This document shows, one piece after another, positions 22,585-31,027 of a DNA stretch of 36,968 nucleotides. Position 1 is the first letter of the stretch; every line of letters begins with the position of its first letter. The notes under the pieces are model-generated. The model was not told the DNA's origin, did no database searches, and saw only the letters and a program-made list of their open reading frames with translations. Position numbers and translations under genes: made by a program. The DNA comes from CAYJXA01 sp964404595. Lineage in GTDB: Archaea > Nanobdellota > Nanobdellia > Woesearchaeales > GW2011-AR9. The stretch lies in assembly GCA_964404595.1 (NCBI GenBank), contig CAYOKQ010000011.1, forward strand, positions 1 to 36,968, read 5' to 3'.

Positions 22585-22695
22585 ATGAGTGCGAAAAGAT
22601 GCGGTAGGTGTGGCCGCAATCATCGCTTTTTTCTTCTACATAAAATTCACTTAAAAAATACGCCTTTTAGCAGGATCTTAACTGATATTTTGTGA
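22585..22695 (+). CDS. Small CxxC protein (36 residues)
   Basis: The ATG directly follows the previous stop. The N-terminus KRCGRCGRNHRFF holds one CxxC followed by His, reminiscent of the zinc-binding turn of ribosomal protein uS14, but the second cysteine pair is absent and the frame runs 29 bases into the convergent gene. It may be a fragment of a zinc-ribbon protein or a chance ORF. Confidence 0.35.
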   Translation: MSAKRCGRCGRNHRFFLLHKIHLKNTPFSRILTDIL

Positions 22696-23104
22696 TTACA
22701 TTCCGGAAATTTATTGCAAAATTTCTTGCTAAAGTATCGTACTGTTCTCCAAAGCGTAGCCGAAGATCAGCTTTCAACTGCCTAAAATAAGATTCATCCA
22801 GGGGTTTGATTGGTCCGCCTTGCCACCAGGATCCGTGAGCAGCCTCAAAGTAATCCCAAGGATTGATTTTCAATCCCCGGCCCAGAACAATATGTTCCAA
22901 AGCTTTTCCTAGATCCGGCCCATAATCAGAACAAATAAGGTACGGTCTTCTCTCTTGCTCTGTGGGATGATTCTGTTGATATATTTCTCGTACCGTTTCC
23001 TCTAGAGCTTCTTTGAGCGGTTCCCAAAATCCAAATGGGATTGGTTTTTGTTCTTCCCATACTAAAGCTAAGGCCACATCCTTGACTAAAATTCTATCTG
23101 GCAT
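22667..23104 (-). CDS. Hypothetical protein, about 145 residues
   Basis: I do not recognise this protein. The ATG at 23102-23104 gives MPDRILVKDVALALVWEE; longer versions from GTG 23125 or TTG 23143 are possible and the sequence does not decide. The protein is soluble, with Trp-rich central segments (FGFWEPLKEALEE, INPWDYFEAAHGSWWQGG) and a helical C-terminus. It is transcribed divergently from the YchF-like gene from the shared TATA region at 23146-23156. Confidence 0.6.
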   Translation of the reverse strand: MPDRILVKDVALALVWEEQKPIPFGFWEPLKEALEETVREIYQQNHPTEQERRPYLICSDYGPDLGKALEHIVLGRGLKINPWDYFEAAHGSWWQGGPIKPLDESYFRQLKADLRLRFGEQYDTLARNFAINFRNVITKYQLRSC

Positions 23105-23145
23105 AATATCAATAATGTTCTTCACTTTAAAATTGTTATGCAACT

Positions 23146-23156
23146 TTTATAAATAT
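23146..23156. promoter_or_regulatory. Shared TATA element of two divergent genes
   Basis: TTTATAAATATA reads as a TATA box in both directions. It is about 27 bases before ATG 23177 on plus, and would start the minus transcript near 23123, giving a leader of about 20 bases to ATG 23104. Confidence 0.55.
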
Positions 23157-23176
23157 AGGATAAAAAGAGAAGATTT

Positions 23177-24376
23177 ATGTTAATCGGCGTCGTGGGAAAA
23201 CCCAGCGTAGGAAAAAGTACTTTCTTTAAGGCAGCCACGCTGGCGGAAGCTGAAATTGCGAGTTATCCTTTTACAACCATACGTCCAAATTCAGGTGTTG
23301 GTTTTGTGCGTGTAGATTGTGTTGACAAAGATTTAGGAAGACAATGTAATCCGCGCACCGGCTATTGCAGTAAAGGCATTCGTTTTATTCCGGTTCAACT
23401 GCTTGATGTTGCAGGATTGGTGCCAGGAGCACATGAAGGCAAAGGCATGGGTAATCAGTTTCTTGATGACTTGCGCCAAGCAGATGTGTTAATTCATGTC
23501 ATTGATGCAGCTGGCGCCACCAATGAGAAAGGCGAGTTTGTGCCGGCAGGAAGCTACGACCCTTGCAATGACGTTGAATTTTTAGAAGTGGAACTAGATA
23601 TGTGGTATTTAGGCATCTTAAAGAAAGGGTGGGACAAATTTTCCCGAACTGTCGTACAAGAAAAAAAAGAGATCCAGATTGCCTTAGCCGGGCAGTTGTC
23701 AGGATTACACGTCACCGCTGCGATGGTGGAAGATGCCATTGCTAAATTTGGCCTCAATAAAGAAAAGCCCATCCAGTGGACTGAAGCAGAATTAAAAAAC
23801 TTAGCCCAGGAGTTGAGGAAGAAAACAAAACCAATGATCATAGCCTGTAATAAAGTGGATGTTCCCATCGCGCAGCACAATGTGCAGCGATTACGGGAGA
23901 AATTCCCGCAGTATCATTTTATTGCCTGTTCTGCTGATAGTGAGCTGGCGCTCAAAGAAGCTGTCAAAGTAGGATTGATTGATTATTTGCCGGGTGATAA
24001 AGACTTTGCCATTACTCATCCTGAGAAATTAAACGAGAGACAGCAGAAAGCTTTAGAATTTATCCAAGTGAACGTCTTGCAGAAATTTGGCAATAGCGGT
24101 GTACAGGAGGTTCTTGATAAAGCCGTGTTTGATTTGTTAGGGTATGTGGCTATTTATCCGGGCGGAGTGAGCAAGCTGGAGGATTCAGAGGGGCGCGTTC
24201 TCCCGGATGTTTTTCTTATGCCTGCCAAAGCAACTGCGCTTGATTTTGCTTATAAATTGCATACGGATTTGGGCAAGAATTTTATCTGTGCCAAGGATGT
24301 AAAGACCAAGAAAATGCTGGGGAAAGAGTATGTTTTAAAGCATCGGGATGTGATTGAGATAGTAAGCGGGAAATAA
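23177..24376 (+). CDS. YchF-like OBG-family GTPase/ATPase
   Basis: The 399-residue protein has the P-loop GKPSVGKSTF, G3 DVAGLVPGAHEGKGMGN, the long insert typical of archaeal OBG proteins, a G4-like NKVD, and a C-terminal TGS domain (FLMPAKATALDFAYKLHTD, then HRDVIEIVSG). YchF proteins bind ribosomes and can hydrolyse ATP as well as GTP; the archaeal branch is universal but poorly characterised. The start is leaderless, with the TATA box 27 bases away. It appears complete. Confidence 0.92.
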   Translation: MLIGVVGKPSVGKSTFFKAATLAEAEIASYPFTTIRPNSGVGFVRVDCVDKDLGRQCNPRTGYCSKGIRFIPVQLLDVAGLVPGAHEGKGMGNQFLDDLRQADVLIHVIDAAGATNEKGEFVPAGSYDPCNDVEFLEVELDMWYLGILKKGWDKFSRTVVQEKKEIQIALAGQLSGLHVTAAMVEDAIAKFGLNKEKPIQWTEAELKNLAQELRKKTKPMIIACNKVDVPIAQHNVQRLREKFPQYHFIACSADSELALKEAVKVGLIDYLPGDKDFAITHPEKLNERQQKALEFIQVNVLQKFGNSGVQEVLDKAVFDLLGYVAIYPGGVSKLEDSEGRVLPDVFLMPAKATALDFAYKLHTDLGKNFICAKDVKTKKMLGKEYVLKHRDVIEIVSGK

Positions 24377-24419
24377 GCATATACACTACTTATAAATATT
24401 TTTATTCATCACCTCTCTT

Positions 24420-24905
24420 ATGCCAACGTATTTTTATGAGTATAGGGGTAATAAAACCCAAGAAAAATTTTTACGAAATTACTTGCTGCAAAACTCTGAC
24501 ACTCTTAGGCTCACTAATCATCTTTTTTCAGAAGTTCGTTTATTTAGGATTAAGCGATATGGGACCAGAAGCGATCAGTGGCTAACCAAAACTTTGGCTT
24601 TGCTCCAACCTTATTTTCAAAAAAAAGTGATTAATAACCGTCTTTACAATGATATCCCCCAACGCCAAGGAGCTAAGTACCATCATTATTTTTTTAATCT
24701 AGCCAAACCGGTGAAAAAAATGCTGATGTTCCAGGGTTTGTTTTGGGGCGTACATGCATCTCCTTTCTACACTTTGGAGGATCCTGCTTTTTATAAAAAT
24801 AATAAACTCGTTGGCGGCGCAGTTTCTCATGAAGGGTATATTTACCTCAATTTAAGTGAGCCGGAACGCAGAAAAATAGAAAAGAAAGTTCCATTGATGA
24901 AGTAA
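24420..24905 (+). CDS. Hypothetical protein, 161 residues
   Basis: I do not recognise this protein. It is basic and rich in aromatic residues (FFNLAKPVKKMLMFQGLFWG), with no signal peptide or clear membrane span. ATG 24420 follows a short AT-rich leader. Its 3' end overlaps, in another frame, the start of a regulator remnant. Base composition is like its neighbours. Confidence 0.55.
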   Translation: MPTYFYEYRGNKTQEKFLRNYLLQNSDTLRLTNHLFSEVRLFRIKRYGTRSDQWLTKTLALLQPYFQKKVINNRLYNDIPQRQGAKYHHYFFNLAKPVKKMLMFQGLFWGVHASPFYTLEDPAFYKNNKLVGGAVSHEGYIYLNLSEPERRKIEKKVPLMK

Positions 24906-25069
24906 TCATAAAAATAAGAAGAGAGATTCATTCATTCATTTTCTATCAGGATAAAGCTTTTATTTTTTTCCTTACTAAGGAGCCTATTGGTTTTCTGATG
25001 CTCAATAAAGAAGCAGTCAACGGTTTCAAAATTTATTTTGATAGTTTTTGGAAAATAGCAAAAAAATAG
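24860..25069 (+). pseudogene. C-terminal remnant of an archaeal HTH regulator (TrmB-like)
   Basis: A frame without a usable start encodes IHSFIFYQDKAFIFFLTKEP and then IGFLMLNKEAVNGFKIYFDSFWKIAKK before TAG 25067-25069. The pattern of strand, strand, then a Tyr/Phe-rich terminal helix ending in WKIAKK is that of C-terminal effector domains of archaeal TrmB-like regulators. The DNA-binding and central parts are missing, with an unrelated gene in their place. Confidence 0.5.
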
Positions 25070-25126
25070 CGAAACATTAATATATAAGTTATACATAATT
25101 AAAATATAAATGATTATTGGTGAACT

Positions 25127-25351
25127 ATGGAAATGACAACCATCCAGTTAAATAAAGAATTACTTGAAAGTTTAAAAAAAAGTAAGGAATATCCACGTCA
25201 GACCTATAATGAATTACTTGAAAAAATGATAACGGTATTCAATACTCTCAGAAAAAAGAACCAGTACGATGAATTTCTGCACAAAATACAGCAGCCAAAG
25301 ATGAAAGAACTGTGGGATAATAAGGAAGATGAGGCCTGGGAGAATGCTTAA
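25127..25351 (+). CDS. Antitoxin of a MazF pair (RHH-like)
   Basis: The 74-residue protein begins with a short strand (MEMTTIQLNKELLESLKK) and a helical region with the ribbon-helix-helix pattern, followed by an acidic tail ending KELWDNKEDEAWENA that would bind the toxin. GGTGA lies four bases before the ATG and an AAAATATAAA TATA box lies about 21 bases upstream. It overlaps the toxin start by eight bases, typical of co-translated toxin-antitoxin genes. Confidence 0.7.
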   Translation: MEMTTIQLNKELLESLKKSKEYPRQTYNELLEKMITVFNTLRKKNQYDEFLHKIQQPKMKELWDNKEDEAWENA

Positions 25352-25658
25352 AGCCGGGGAAGTCGTTTTAGCTAAGATTCAGTTCACAGATACATTTGAA
25401 ACTAAGATAAGGCCAGTAATGGTTCTATTTGAAGAATTTGATAACGTGGTTGTAGCTGGAATAACCAGCAATAATCAGATGAAAGGAACACCCCTTACGA
25501 AGAAAGAGGGAGCAATAAAAGATAGCGTCATAAAATTAAATTACTTATTTACTGTTTCTACAGCAATGATTGAGAAATCTCTTTTTCACTTGAGTATGGA
25601 GAAGAAGACCAGAATTTATCAGGAATTAAACCAGAAAATCAAAAATTTATTATCATAA
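25344..25658 (+). CDS. PemK/MazF-type mRNA interferase toxin
   Basis: The ATG at 25344 is preferred over the upstream one at 25329; it overlaps the antitoxin stop (ATGCTTAA). The 104-residue protein has the MazF fold pattern: KAGEVVLAKIQFTDTFETKIRPVMVL at the N-terminus (the Arg-Pro of the nuclease loop), then a VVVAGITSNNQ strand and a KEGAIKDSVIKLNYLFTV strand pair. MazF proteins cleave RNA at short motifs. The partner antitoxin is immediately upstream. The length is near the family norm. Confidence 0.82.
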   Translation: MLKAGEVVLAKIQFTDTFETKIRPVMVLFEEFDNVVVAGITSNNQMKGTPLTKKEGAIKDSVIKLNYLFTVSTAMIEKSLFHLSMEKKTRIYQELNQKIKNLLS

Positions 25659-25717
25659 GCAAACCACTTCTCCCCAACAGAAATCATTAAAAAGAGAAGT
25701 CTTCTTCAGGAATAATT

Positions 25718-26731
25718 ATGTTCACCAAAATAAGAGGCTGGTTTCAAAAAGGCAGTGCTCCAAATTCTTCTGCCGTACCCATCAATGAGCTTGCCGATTG
25801 GGTTGACCGGAAAAAGATGCAGATACTCACTGCCCACAAGCTGGAAGAGGAAACCCTTAATCACATCAATGGGCTTAAAGACAAATGCTGGGTGCTGGAT
25901 AATAAATTAGATGAATGGCAGCAGAGGGCCAAACAAGCTCGCAACCACGAAGTAGGCCTATTATTGGTTGAGGCCAGAAAAATAATTGACTTGCTGCGCT
26001 TTCCTCATCAAGTCAATAATATTAGTTCTGTCTTGGGTATACATGATAAAATTGCAGAAGTTATTGAGGCAATAAGCCAAAAGGTTGAAAAAAGTTCATT
26101 TAAAGATAATTTTTCTGTTATCCTTCCCCGGGCCAATGCTCTGGAGGCCGTGCCCATGAATCCCTTGCTGCAGGAATTGCAGGATCTTCATAGTTTATTA
26201 GGGCAATTTGAACAGAAAATAGCACAAAGCGGCTTTCATAAAGTAAAAACGCTTACTGAAAAATCACTGGCAATTGACGGGTATAGTGACCAATTATACC
26301 AAAAGCAGCAGCAGCTCAAAGTATTTGAGGAAAAGTTGGCTTTGATCAAGAGCAAGCAGCAGGAAAAAGAGACAGAACTGCAACAGCTTCAGGCCGATAC
26401 TGCTTATGCCAATTTCCTGACGATCAAAGACCAGCGGGCCCAGCTTTTAACTGACATAGAAAACAAGGATAATTTTCAGGAGCGATTTGAGATGAAACAG
26501 AAATTAGATGCTCTGGCCAAAAAAGTGGGGAATAAAGAATTGCTTCTTAAATTGGAAGATATTGAATATCGCTTAGGACATTTTAAGATGCAGTCACAGC
26601 GACTGGAAGAAGAAATCAATCGTTTGCAGGAAGAAATGAACACCGTGCGACAGACTAGGCAGCGGGAAGCAGAATTTTTTGCCAATTTGGTGAAAGTGTC
26701 GTTGGCAGAAGAGATTCAGATTACGGTGTAA
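25718..26731 (+). CDS. Coiled-coil protein, unknown function
   Basis: A 337-residue, almost entirely helical, Gln/Glu/Lys-rich protein with long heptad-like regions (about 190-335). A short N-terminal segment FTKIRGWFQKG is amphipathic and might touch the membrane. No signal or true transmembrane helix is seen. Such proteins act as scaffolds or partition factors, but no specific family is recognised. Its last 16 bases overlap the 3' end of the convergent kinase gene. Confidence 0.65.
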   Translation: MFTKIRGWFQKGSAPNSSAVPINELADWVDRKKMQILTAHKLEEETLNHINGLKDKCWVLDNKLDEWQQRAKQARNHEVGLLLVEARKIIDLLRFPHQVNNISSVLGIHDKIAEVIEAISQKVEKSSFKDNFSVILPRANALEAVPMNPLLQELQDLHSLLGQFEQKIAQSGFHKVKTLTEKSLAIDGYSDQLYQKQQQLKVFEEKLALIKSKQQEKETELQQLQADTAYANFLTIKDQRAQLLTDIENKDNFQERFEMKQKLDALAKKVGNKELLLKLEDIEYRLGHFKMQSQRLEEEINRLQEEMNTVRQTRQREAEFFANLVKVSLAEEIQITV

Positions 26732-27324
26732 TTTCTTTTTCTTAGTTTCTCTACGGCATTACATATTTTTTTCGTAGTCTCTTCAATCGTTCTCGTCCCA
26801 TCAATCTCCACCAGATTCGGAAATGATTTTTTCTGGTGAAGGTATGCTTTCTCCAAAGCACCCATCCAGGTACGATTGAGAAATACGTCATCGACGGGCT
26901 CATTCTTCAAATTCTTCTGCCGTTCAAAGAGAATATCCAAAGATATTGAAAAATAAAATGTTAAATCGACCAATCTCCTTAAATTTTTCCAGCAGGCGAT
27001 TAAAGCATCTTTCTCCTGTGCAGTTATTTTCTTCAATGAGTATAACACTTGGGCCCATACCATGCTGTCTACAAAGCCACGATCAATTAAGATGAAATCA
27101 ACTTTATCTTTAAATTTGTAATAATCATCGATAACTTTGGCATGAAATACTAATTGAAAAGATACCGCTTCAGAGAATGGCACGTGCACTTGTTTCAATC
27201 TCTCCCTATCAGTAATGAGCGCAACTTTATACCCTTGCTTGGTCAGATGCTCATAGAGTAAATTGATTTGGGTGGTCTTTCCTGATCTGGCCTGTCCAAG
27301 AAATTCAATCACTTTCGTTTTCAT
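26716..27324 (-). CDS. P-loop nucleotide kinase (thymidylate-kinase-like)
   Basis: The 202-residue protein has the Walker A loop GQARSGKTTQ, a DRE segment and a catalytic-site LIDRGFVDSMVWA, consistent with thymidylate or deoxynucleoside kinase-like P-loop kinases that phosphorylate dTMP or a related nucleotide. The substrate cannot be read from the sequence. Its ATG overlaps the stop of the upstream phosphatase by four bases, making it the last gene of the pgk operon. Confidence 0.72.
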   Translation of the reverse strand: MKTKVIEFLGQARSGKTTQINLLYEHLTKQGYKVALITDRERLKQVHVPFSEAVSFQLVFHAKVIDDYYKFKDKVDFILIDRGFVDSMVWAQVLYSLKKITAQEKDALIACWKNLRRLVDLTFYFSISLDILFERQKNLKNEPVDDVFLNRTWMGALEKAYLHQKKSFPNLVEIDGTRTIEETTKKICNAVEKLRKRNYTVI

Positions 27325-27920
27325 ATTGTTCTCAAGTGGGAAATATCATTTGTAACCACTTCTTTAAATTTTCTGTTCTTATAATCAAAAATAGTAATGG
27401 ATCCATTTTTAAAATCATAATTTAAGCTATTTGATTTTGGTTCTTTCTTTAGTATTGGAATTAATCCACGTAAAGCTCCAGCATGCGTGACGATCACAAC
27501 ATTTTGTTTATCTCCAGCAATAATCTTCCTCAGTGCTCTCATCAATCTTTTTTCCATCTGCTGCCAAGATTCACCTTGTGGCGGAGTGAAAGTATATCTT
27601 TTGTTTAAACTGAAATGATTTAATTTTTTTTCTATCTCATTCCAAGACCTGCCTTCCCAGTCCCCCCATCGTCTTTCTCCAAACCCGAGAATTATTGTCA
27701 GGGGAAGATGTAATTTTTGAGCTAAGAATATCGCTGACTGGTGTGCCCTTCTTTCCGGCGAGCAGTAGATCTTTTCTGCATTATTTCTTTTGAGAAGAGG
27801 AATAGTTTTAATGATCTGTTTGGTCCCTAATTGTGTCAATACTGCTGGATCATCAGTTCGATGGATTTTCTTTTTAGTATTAACCTGTGTTTCCCCGTGC
27901 CGAATAAAAATAATTCTCAT
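27321..27920 (-). CDS. Histidine-phosphatase superfamily protein (PGAM-like)
   Basis: The RHG motif IFIRHGETQVN opens the 199-residue protein, followed by CSPERRAHQSA, GERRWGDWEGRSW and VTHAGALRG, the canonical four motifs with both catalytic histidines, two arginines and the acid/base Glu. Such enzymes include 2,3-bisphosphoglycerate-dependent mutase and sugar or cobalamin phosphatases. Its place ten bases downstream of pgk makes phosphoglycerate mutase an attractive guess, but the family is functionally broad. Confidence 0.8.
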   Translation of the reverse strand: MRIIFIRHGETQVNTKKKIHRTDDPAVLTQLGTKQIIKTIPLLKRNNAEKIYCSPERRAHQSAIFLAQKLHLPLTIILGFGERRWGDWEGRSWNEIEKKLNHFSLNKRYTFTPPQGESWQQMEKRLMRALRKIIAGDKQNVVIVTHAGALRGLIPILKKEPKSNSLNYDFKNGSITIFDYKNRKFKEVVTNDISHLRTI

Positions 27921-27930
27921 AAGTAAAGTT

Positions 27931-29118
27931 TTAAATTTTATTTTTCCATTTCCTCCAATTATCTTCTAACGCTTTCAACGCCGGTAATTCCTGCCCTGAT
28001 AAAAATGCCAAAGAAGCTCCTCCACCCGTGGACACGTGAGTTATTCCATGTTCCAAGTGAAATTTATATATTGCATCGGCTGTCTCGCCTCCCCCCACGA
28101 TACTGGTTGCCGTCACATGCCTCAAAAAGCTGCCCGTCTCTTTAGTGGCAGTAGCAAATTGTGCCCATTCATAATACCCCAGCGGGCCATTCCAGACAAT
28201 AGTGCGTGCTTTTCGCAAATACATTTTATATAATTTAATAGTCTCTGGACCCAGATCCAAACCCATCTGCTGAGATTTAATTTGAGTGTATGGTGCCACA
28301 ACGCCATGTGCTTTTACCGAAAAATTTTCTGTCACCATGAAATCAGCTGGAAGAACAATTTTTGCGCTATTTTTAGCCAGAATGTTCTTGGCTAATTCTA
28401 CGGAAGCGCTGTCTGTTTTTGACATTCCTACTGCAATCCCTTTTGCTTTTAAAAATGGAAACGCCAATGCTCCTCCTATCAATAAATAATCTGCTTTTTG
28501 TAACGCCTGCTTAATCAATCCTATCTTATCCAATTTTGCCCCGCCAAGAAGCCACACCGCGGGCTTCTCTGGATGAAGTGCTTTACTTAAAAAATGAATC
28601 TCTTTTTCAACCAGAAAGCCGGGAATCGCCGGCAGAAATTGTGTAATTGCATCCATGGATGCGTGCTTTCGGTGGCAATTGGAAAATGCATCATTCACAT
28701 ACACTTGTGCCAAACTCGCCAGGGCATGGGCAAAGATGGGATTATTCTCTTCCTCTTCTTTATAGAAGCGAAGATTTTCAAGTAAAAAGATGTCTTTTGG
28801 CTTTCCTTGTTGAATTTTATTTCTCACCTGTGCCCCGATACAATCAGAAAGAGCAATGATATTTTGTTTAGGAAGGAGTTTCTGGAGTTCCCTTGCAATG
28901 GGCATGAGTTTAAGTTCCGGATGTACCTTCCCTTCCGGTCTTCCCAGATGAGTTGCGAGTATTAATATACATTTTTGACGTAGCAGATAATTAAATGTAG
29001 GCAGCGATTCGATGATCCTGCGGTTATCTTGTATTTTTCCATTTGCTAAAGGAACATTGTAATCTACCCGGACTAATACTTTTTTTCCAGTTATTGGAAA
29101 CTGTGGCAATGAGAACAA
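27931..29118 (-). CDS. pgk: Phosphoglycerate kinase
   Basis: PGK interconverts 1,3-bisphosphoglycerate and 3-phosphoglycerate with ATP. The 395-residue protein has VLVRVDYNVPLANGKIQDN at the N-terminus, LENLRFYKEEEEN, LLGGAKLDKIGL, a VWNGPLGYYEW ATP-side motif, VGGGETADAI and HVSTGGGASLAFLSG. All catalytic motifs appear intact. The start is TTG at 29116-29118, supported by a GAGGTG Shine-Dalgarno about five bases before it; the upstream TATA-like GTATTTAAAC lies about 40 bases away. It heads a three-gene leftward operon with the phosphatase and kinase. Confidence 0.95.
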   Translation of the reverse strand: MFSLPQFPITGKKVLVRVDYNVPLANGKIQDNRRIIESLPTFNYLLRQKCILILATHLGRPEGKVHPELKLMPIARELQKLLPKQNIIALSDCIGAQVRNKIQQGKPKDIFLLENLRFYKEEEENNPIFAHALASLAQVYVNDAFSNCHRKHASMDAITQFLPAIPGFLVEKEIHFLSKALHPEKPAVWLLGGAKLDKIGLIKQALQKADYLLIGGALAFPFLKAKGIAVGMSKTDSASVELAKNILAKNSAKIVLPADFMVTENFSVKAHGVVAPYTQIKSQQMGLDLGPETIKLYKMYLRKARTIVWNGPLGYYEWAQFATATKETGSFLRHVTATSIVGGGETADAIYKFHLEHGITHVSTGGGASLAFLSGQELPALKALEDNWRKWKNKI

Positions 29119-29156
29119 TTATGCACCTCTTTTTAAGATGAAGAGAAGATTCCAGT

Positions 29157-30395
29157 TTAAATACTTTGCTGCATGACTATTTTTTCCGCTTCCGTCTCAA
29201 TTCTCTTTTGAAAGTCAGCACTGGTCTCTCCTTCTTTCTTGATGCTGTTTAATCCTGCCAGAAGACTTTTAATAAGGTACTTTTCACGTTCTTTCTCAAA
29301 TAGGCTGCTTTGCTGTAGATGTTCATTAATCAAAGCTTCTTCTACTAATTCTGGGCTGCTTTGCGCTATCTTTATTTCCTGAAATTCAGATGAAGACAGG
29401 TTGTTCGTGTTTTTCATGATAAAATAGGCGCCCTGTGCATAGAGGCGGGCATAAATTTCTTTGAAATTGATATCCGCAACTTTTCCTCGTTCTAATATTC
29501 CATTCACGCGGATGGTTATTAAACTAGTGTTAAGCTCTTTTGCTTCAAAATAATGAAGAATTTCCTGCGTGATTGCTTCAGGTGATTTATGTACGCAGTG
29601 GATCTGGACTTGATGGTGTTTACATACTTGGATTGGAATCCACGCTACTTCCTGCTCATTGCCCTCGACGCTAATAATATAAAACCCTCCTGGGCTATAT
29701 TGTTCAATTTCCGCAAAATTATTAGGGAACAGCGCTCCGGGGTACGTGAGTGTGCCATAATCAGGAAGATTAATCTTGGTGGGATGATGGATATGCCCGC
29801 CAGCGTAATAATTACATTTTTTGGGTAAAAAAGATACCGGTTCCGAATCTACCTGTTCCAGATGCTTGGGTTTCATCTCCGCAATGGTGGTGTGAAACAT
29901 GAAAATCTTATATCCCGATTCCCATTCTAAATTATCCCGAGAAAGATTTTGGTAGTAAAATTTATCCAATTGGCCCTTGCGGCCTAAAATTCCGGTTATC
30001 TTTGCCTGTGTTTTTGGATCTTGAGTAAACTTGAGTTGAAGTAAATCTGTCTGCTGATCTACTGTTCCTTTACAAACATTGACGAGTAAGCCCGCATTTT
30101 CCAGTACGTCAATCATCGTCTTGCCGCTGGGGGAAAAGTCATGAGAGCCGGCAATGGTATAAATGGGGATATTGGCATCATGAATTTCTTTAAATGTTTT
30201 TGTTACGATCTTGAGGGTATCAAGAGCAGGCAAAGAGGTATTAAAAATATCTCCCGCGAATAAGATAAAATCCACTTTTTCTGACTTACATTTTTCCATG
30301 GCCATAAGAAAGGCTTTGGTGGAAAGGTCTCTCATCTTATCTTCGCGCCAGGAGCCAAGATGCAGATCGGCCAGATGGGCATATTTGAATTTCAT
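29157..30395 (-). CDS. mre11: Mre11-like DNA double-strand break repair nuclease
   Basis: Mre11 is the metal-dependent 3'-5' exonuclease/endonuclease of the Mre11-Rad50 complex. The 412-residue protein has metallophosphoesterase motifs HLADLHLG, FAGDIFN, AGSHDFSPSGKTMIDVLENAG, MFHTT and GGHIHHP. The GSHD in place of GNHD is common in archaeal members. The C-terminus is helical with a Rad50-binding-like charged segment. No rad50, herA or nurA is adjacent; the usual archaeal cluster is broken here. TATA overlap with the divergent isochorismatase gene. Confidence 0.9.
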   Translation of the reverse strand: MKFKYAHLADLHLGSWREDKMRDLSTKAFLMAMEKCKSEKVDFILFAGDIFNTSLPALDTLKIVTKTFKEIHDANIPIYTIAGSHDFSPSGKTMIDVLENAGLLVNVCKGTVDQQTDLLQLKFTQDPKTQAKITGILGRKGQLDKFYYQNLSRDNLEWESGYKIFMFHTTIAEMKPKHLEQVDSEPVSFLPKKCNYYAGGHIHHPTKINLPDYGTLTYPGALFPNNFAEIEQYSPGGFYIISVEGNEQEVAWIPIQVCKHHQVQIHCVHKSPEAITQEILHYFEAKELNTSLITIRVNGILERGKVADINFKEIYARLYAQGAYFIMKNTNNLSSSEFQEIKIAQSSPELVEEALINEHLQQSSLFEKEREKYLIKSLLAGLNSIKKEGETSADFQKRIETEAEKIVMQQSI

Positions 30396-30413
30396 GGATT
30401 CTTTCAGAGAAAA

Positions 30414-30427
30414 GGATTATATATGGA
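30414..30427. promoter_or_regulatory. Overlapping TATA boxes for divergent mre11 and hydrolase genes
   Basis: GATTATATATGG lies 26-28 bases from both start codons (ATG 30395 on minus and ATG 30446 on plus), so one AT-rich core probably recruits TBP in both directions. Only 50 bases separate the two genes. Confidence 0.6.
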
Positions 30428-30445
30428 TTATGGTAATGGAATAGT

Positions 30446-31000
30446 ATGAAAGTTTCTCTTAGCGACAGAAAGATTGCTCTGCTTATTGTTGATGTTCAAC
30501 CGGCTTTTGTCAACAGCAGAAACAAGTATGTTGTGAACAATATCATTCAATTGCTCAAAAAAGTTCACTATGATCTGTATGTGACAGCATTATTTCATGC
30601 AGAAAAAGGCTCTTTGTGGGATAAACAGCAGGGGTGGATTTGTCCAAGAGGCGATAAATTCCACACTTTTCCTGGTATTGTGAGATTATTAAATCCTAAA
30701 AAGTGTATTTCAATCGTCAAAACCACTAAATCGGTGTTCAAAGGAGATAAAAAAAATCTTTCCACAATACTCAAAAATAAGAAAATTGAAGAAGTCCATG
30801 TGGTTGGATTTGATACTAATGATTGTGTTCTCGCTTCGGCATATGAAGCTTTTGATATGGGCTTTTTCACCTATGTCCTTGAAGAATGTTGTGAATCGAG
30901 CTCGTCTGCCAAATTGCATGCCAGTGCACTATCTCTGTTGAGGCATCAGCATATGACCAATAATTCTGCATGGAAAAAATTCAGATGGCAAAACATTTAA
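30446..31000 (+). CDS. Isochorismatase-family cysteine hydrolase
   Basis: The 184-residue protein has the catalytic Asp in LLIVDVQPAF, the Lys in SIVKTTKSVFKG and the Cys in VVGFDTNDCVLASA, the triad of nicotinamidase and isochorismatase-like enzymes. The substrate is not determined: nicotinamide, maleamate and others are known in the family. Leaderless start, with the TATA box about 26 bases upstream. endA follows 27 bases after its stop but has its own TATA-like CATTTAAAAAG overlapping this gene's 3' end. Confidence 0.87.
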   Translation: MKVSLSDRKIALLIVDVQPAFVNSRNKYVVNNIIQLLKKVHYDLYVTALFHAEKGSLWDKQQGWICPRGDKFHTFPGIVRLLNPKKCISIVKTTKSVFKGDKKNLSTILKNKKIEEVHVVGFDTNDCVLASAYEAFDMGFFTYVLEECCESSSSAKLHASALSLLRHQHMTNNSAWKKFRWQNI

Positions 31001-31027
31001 AAAGTCCCTGCTCGACCTCTCCAATTT

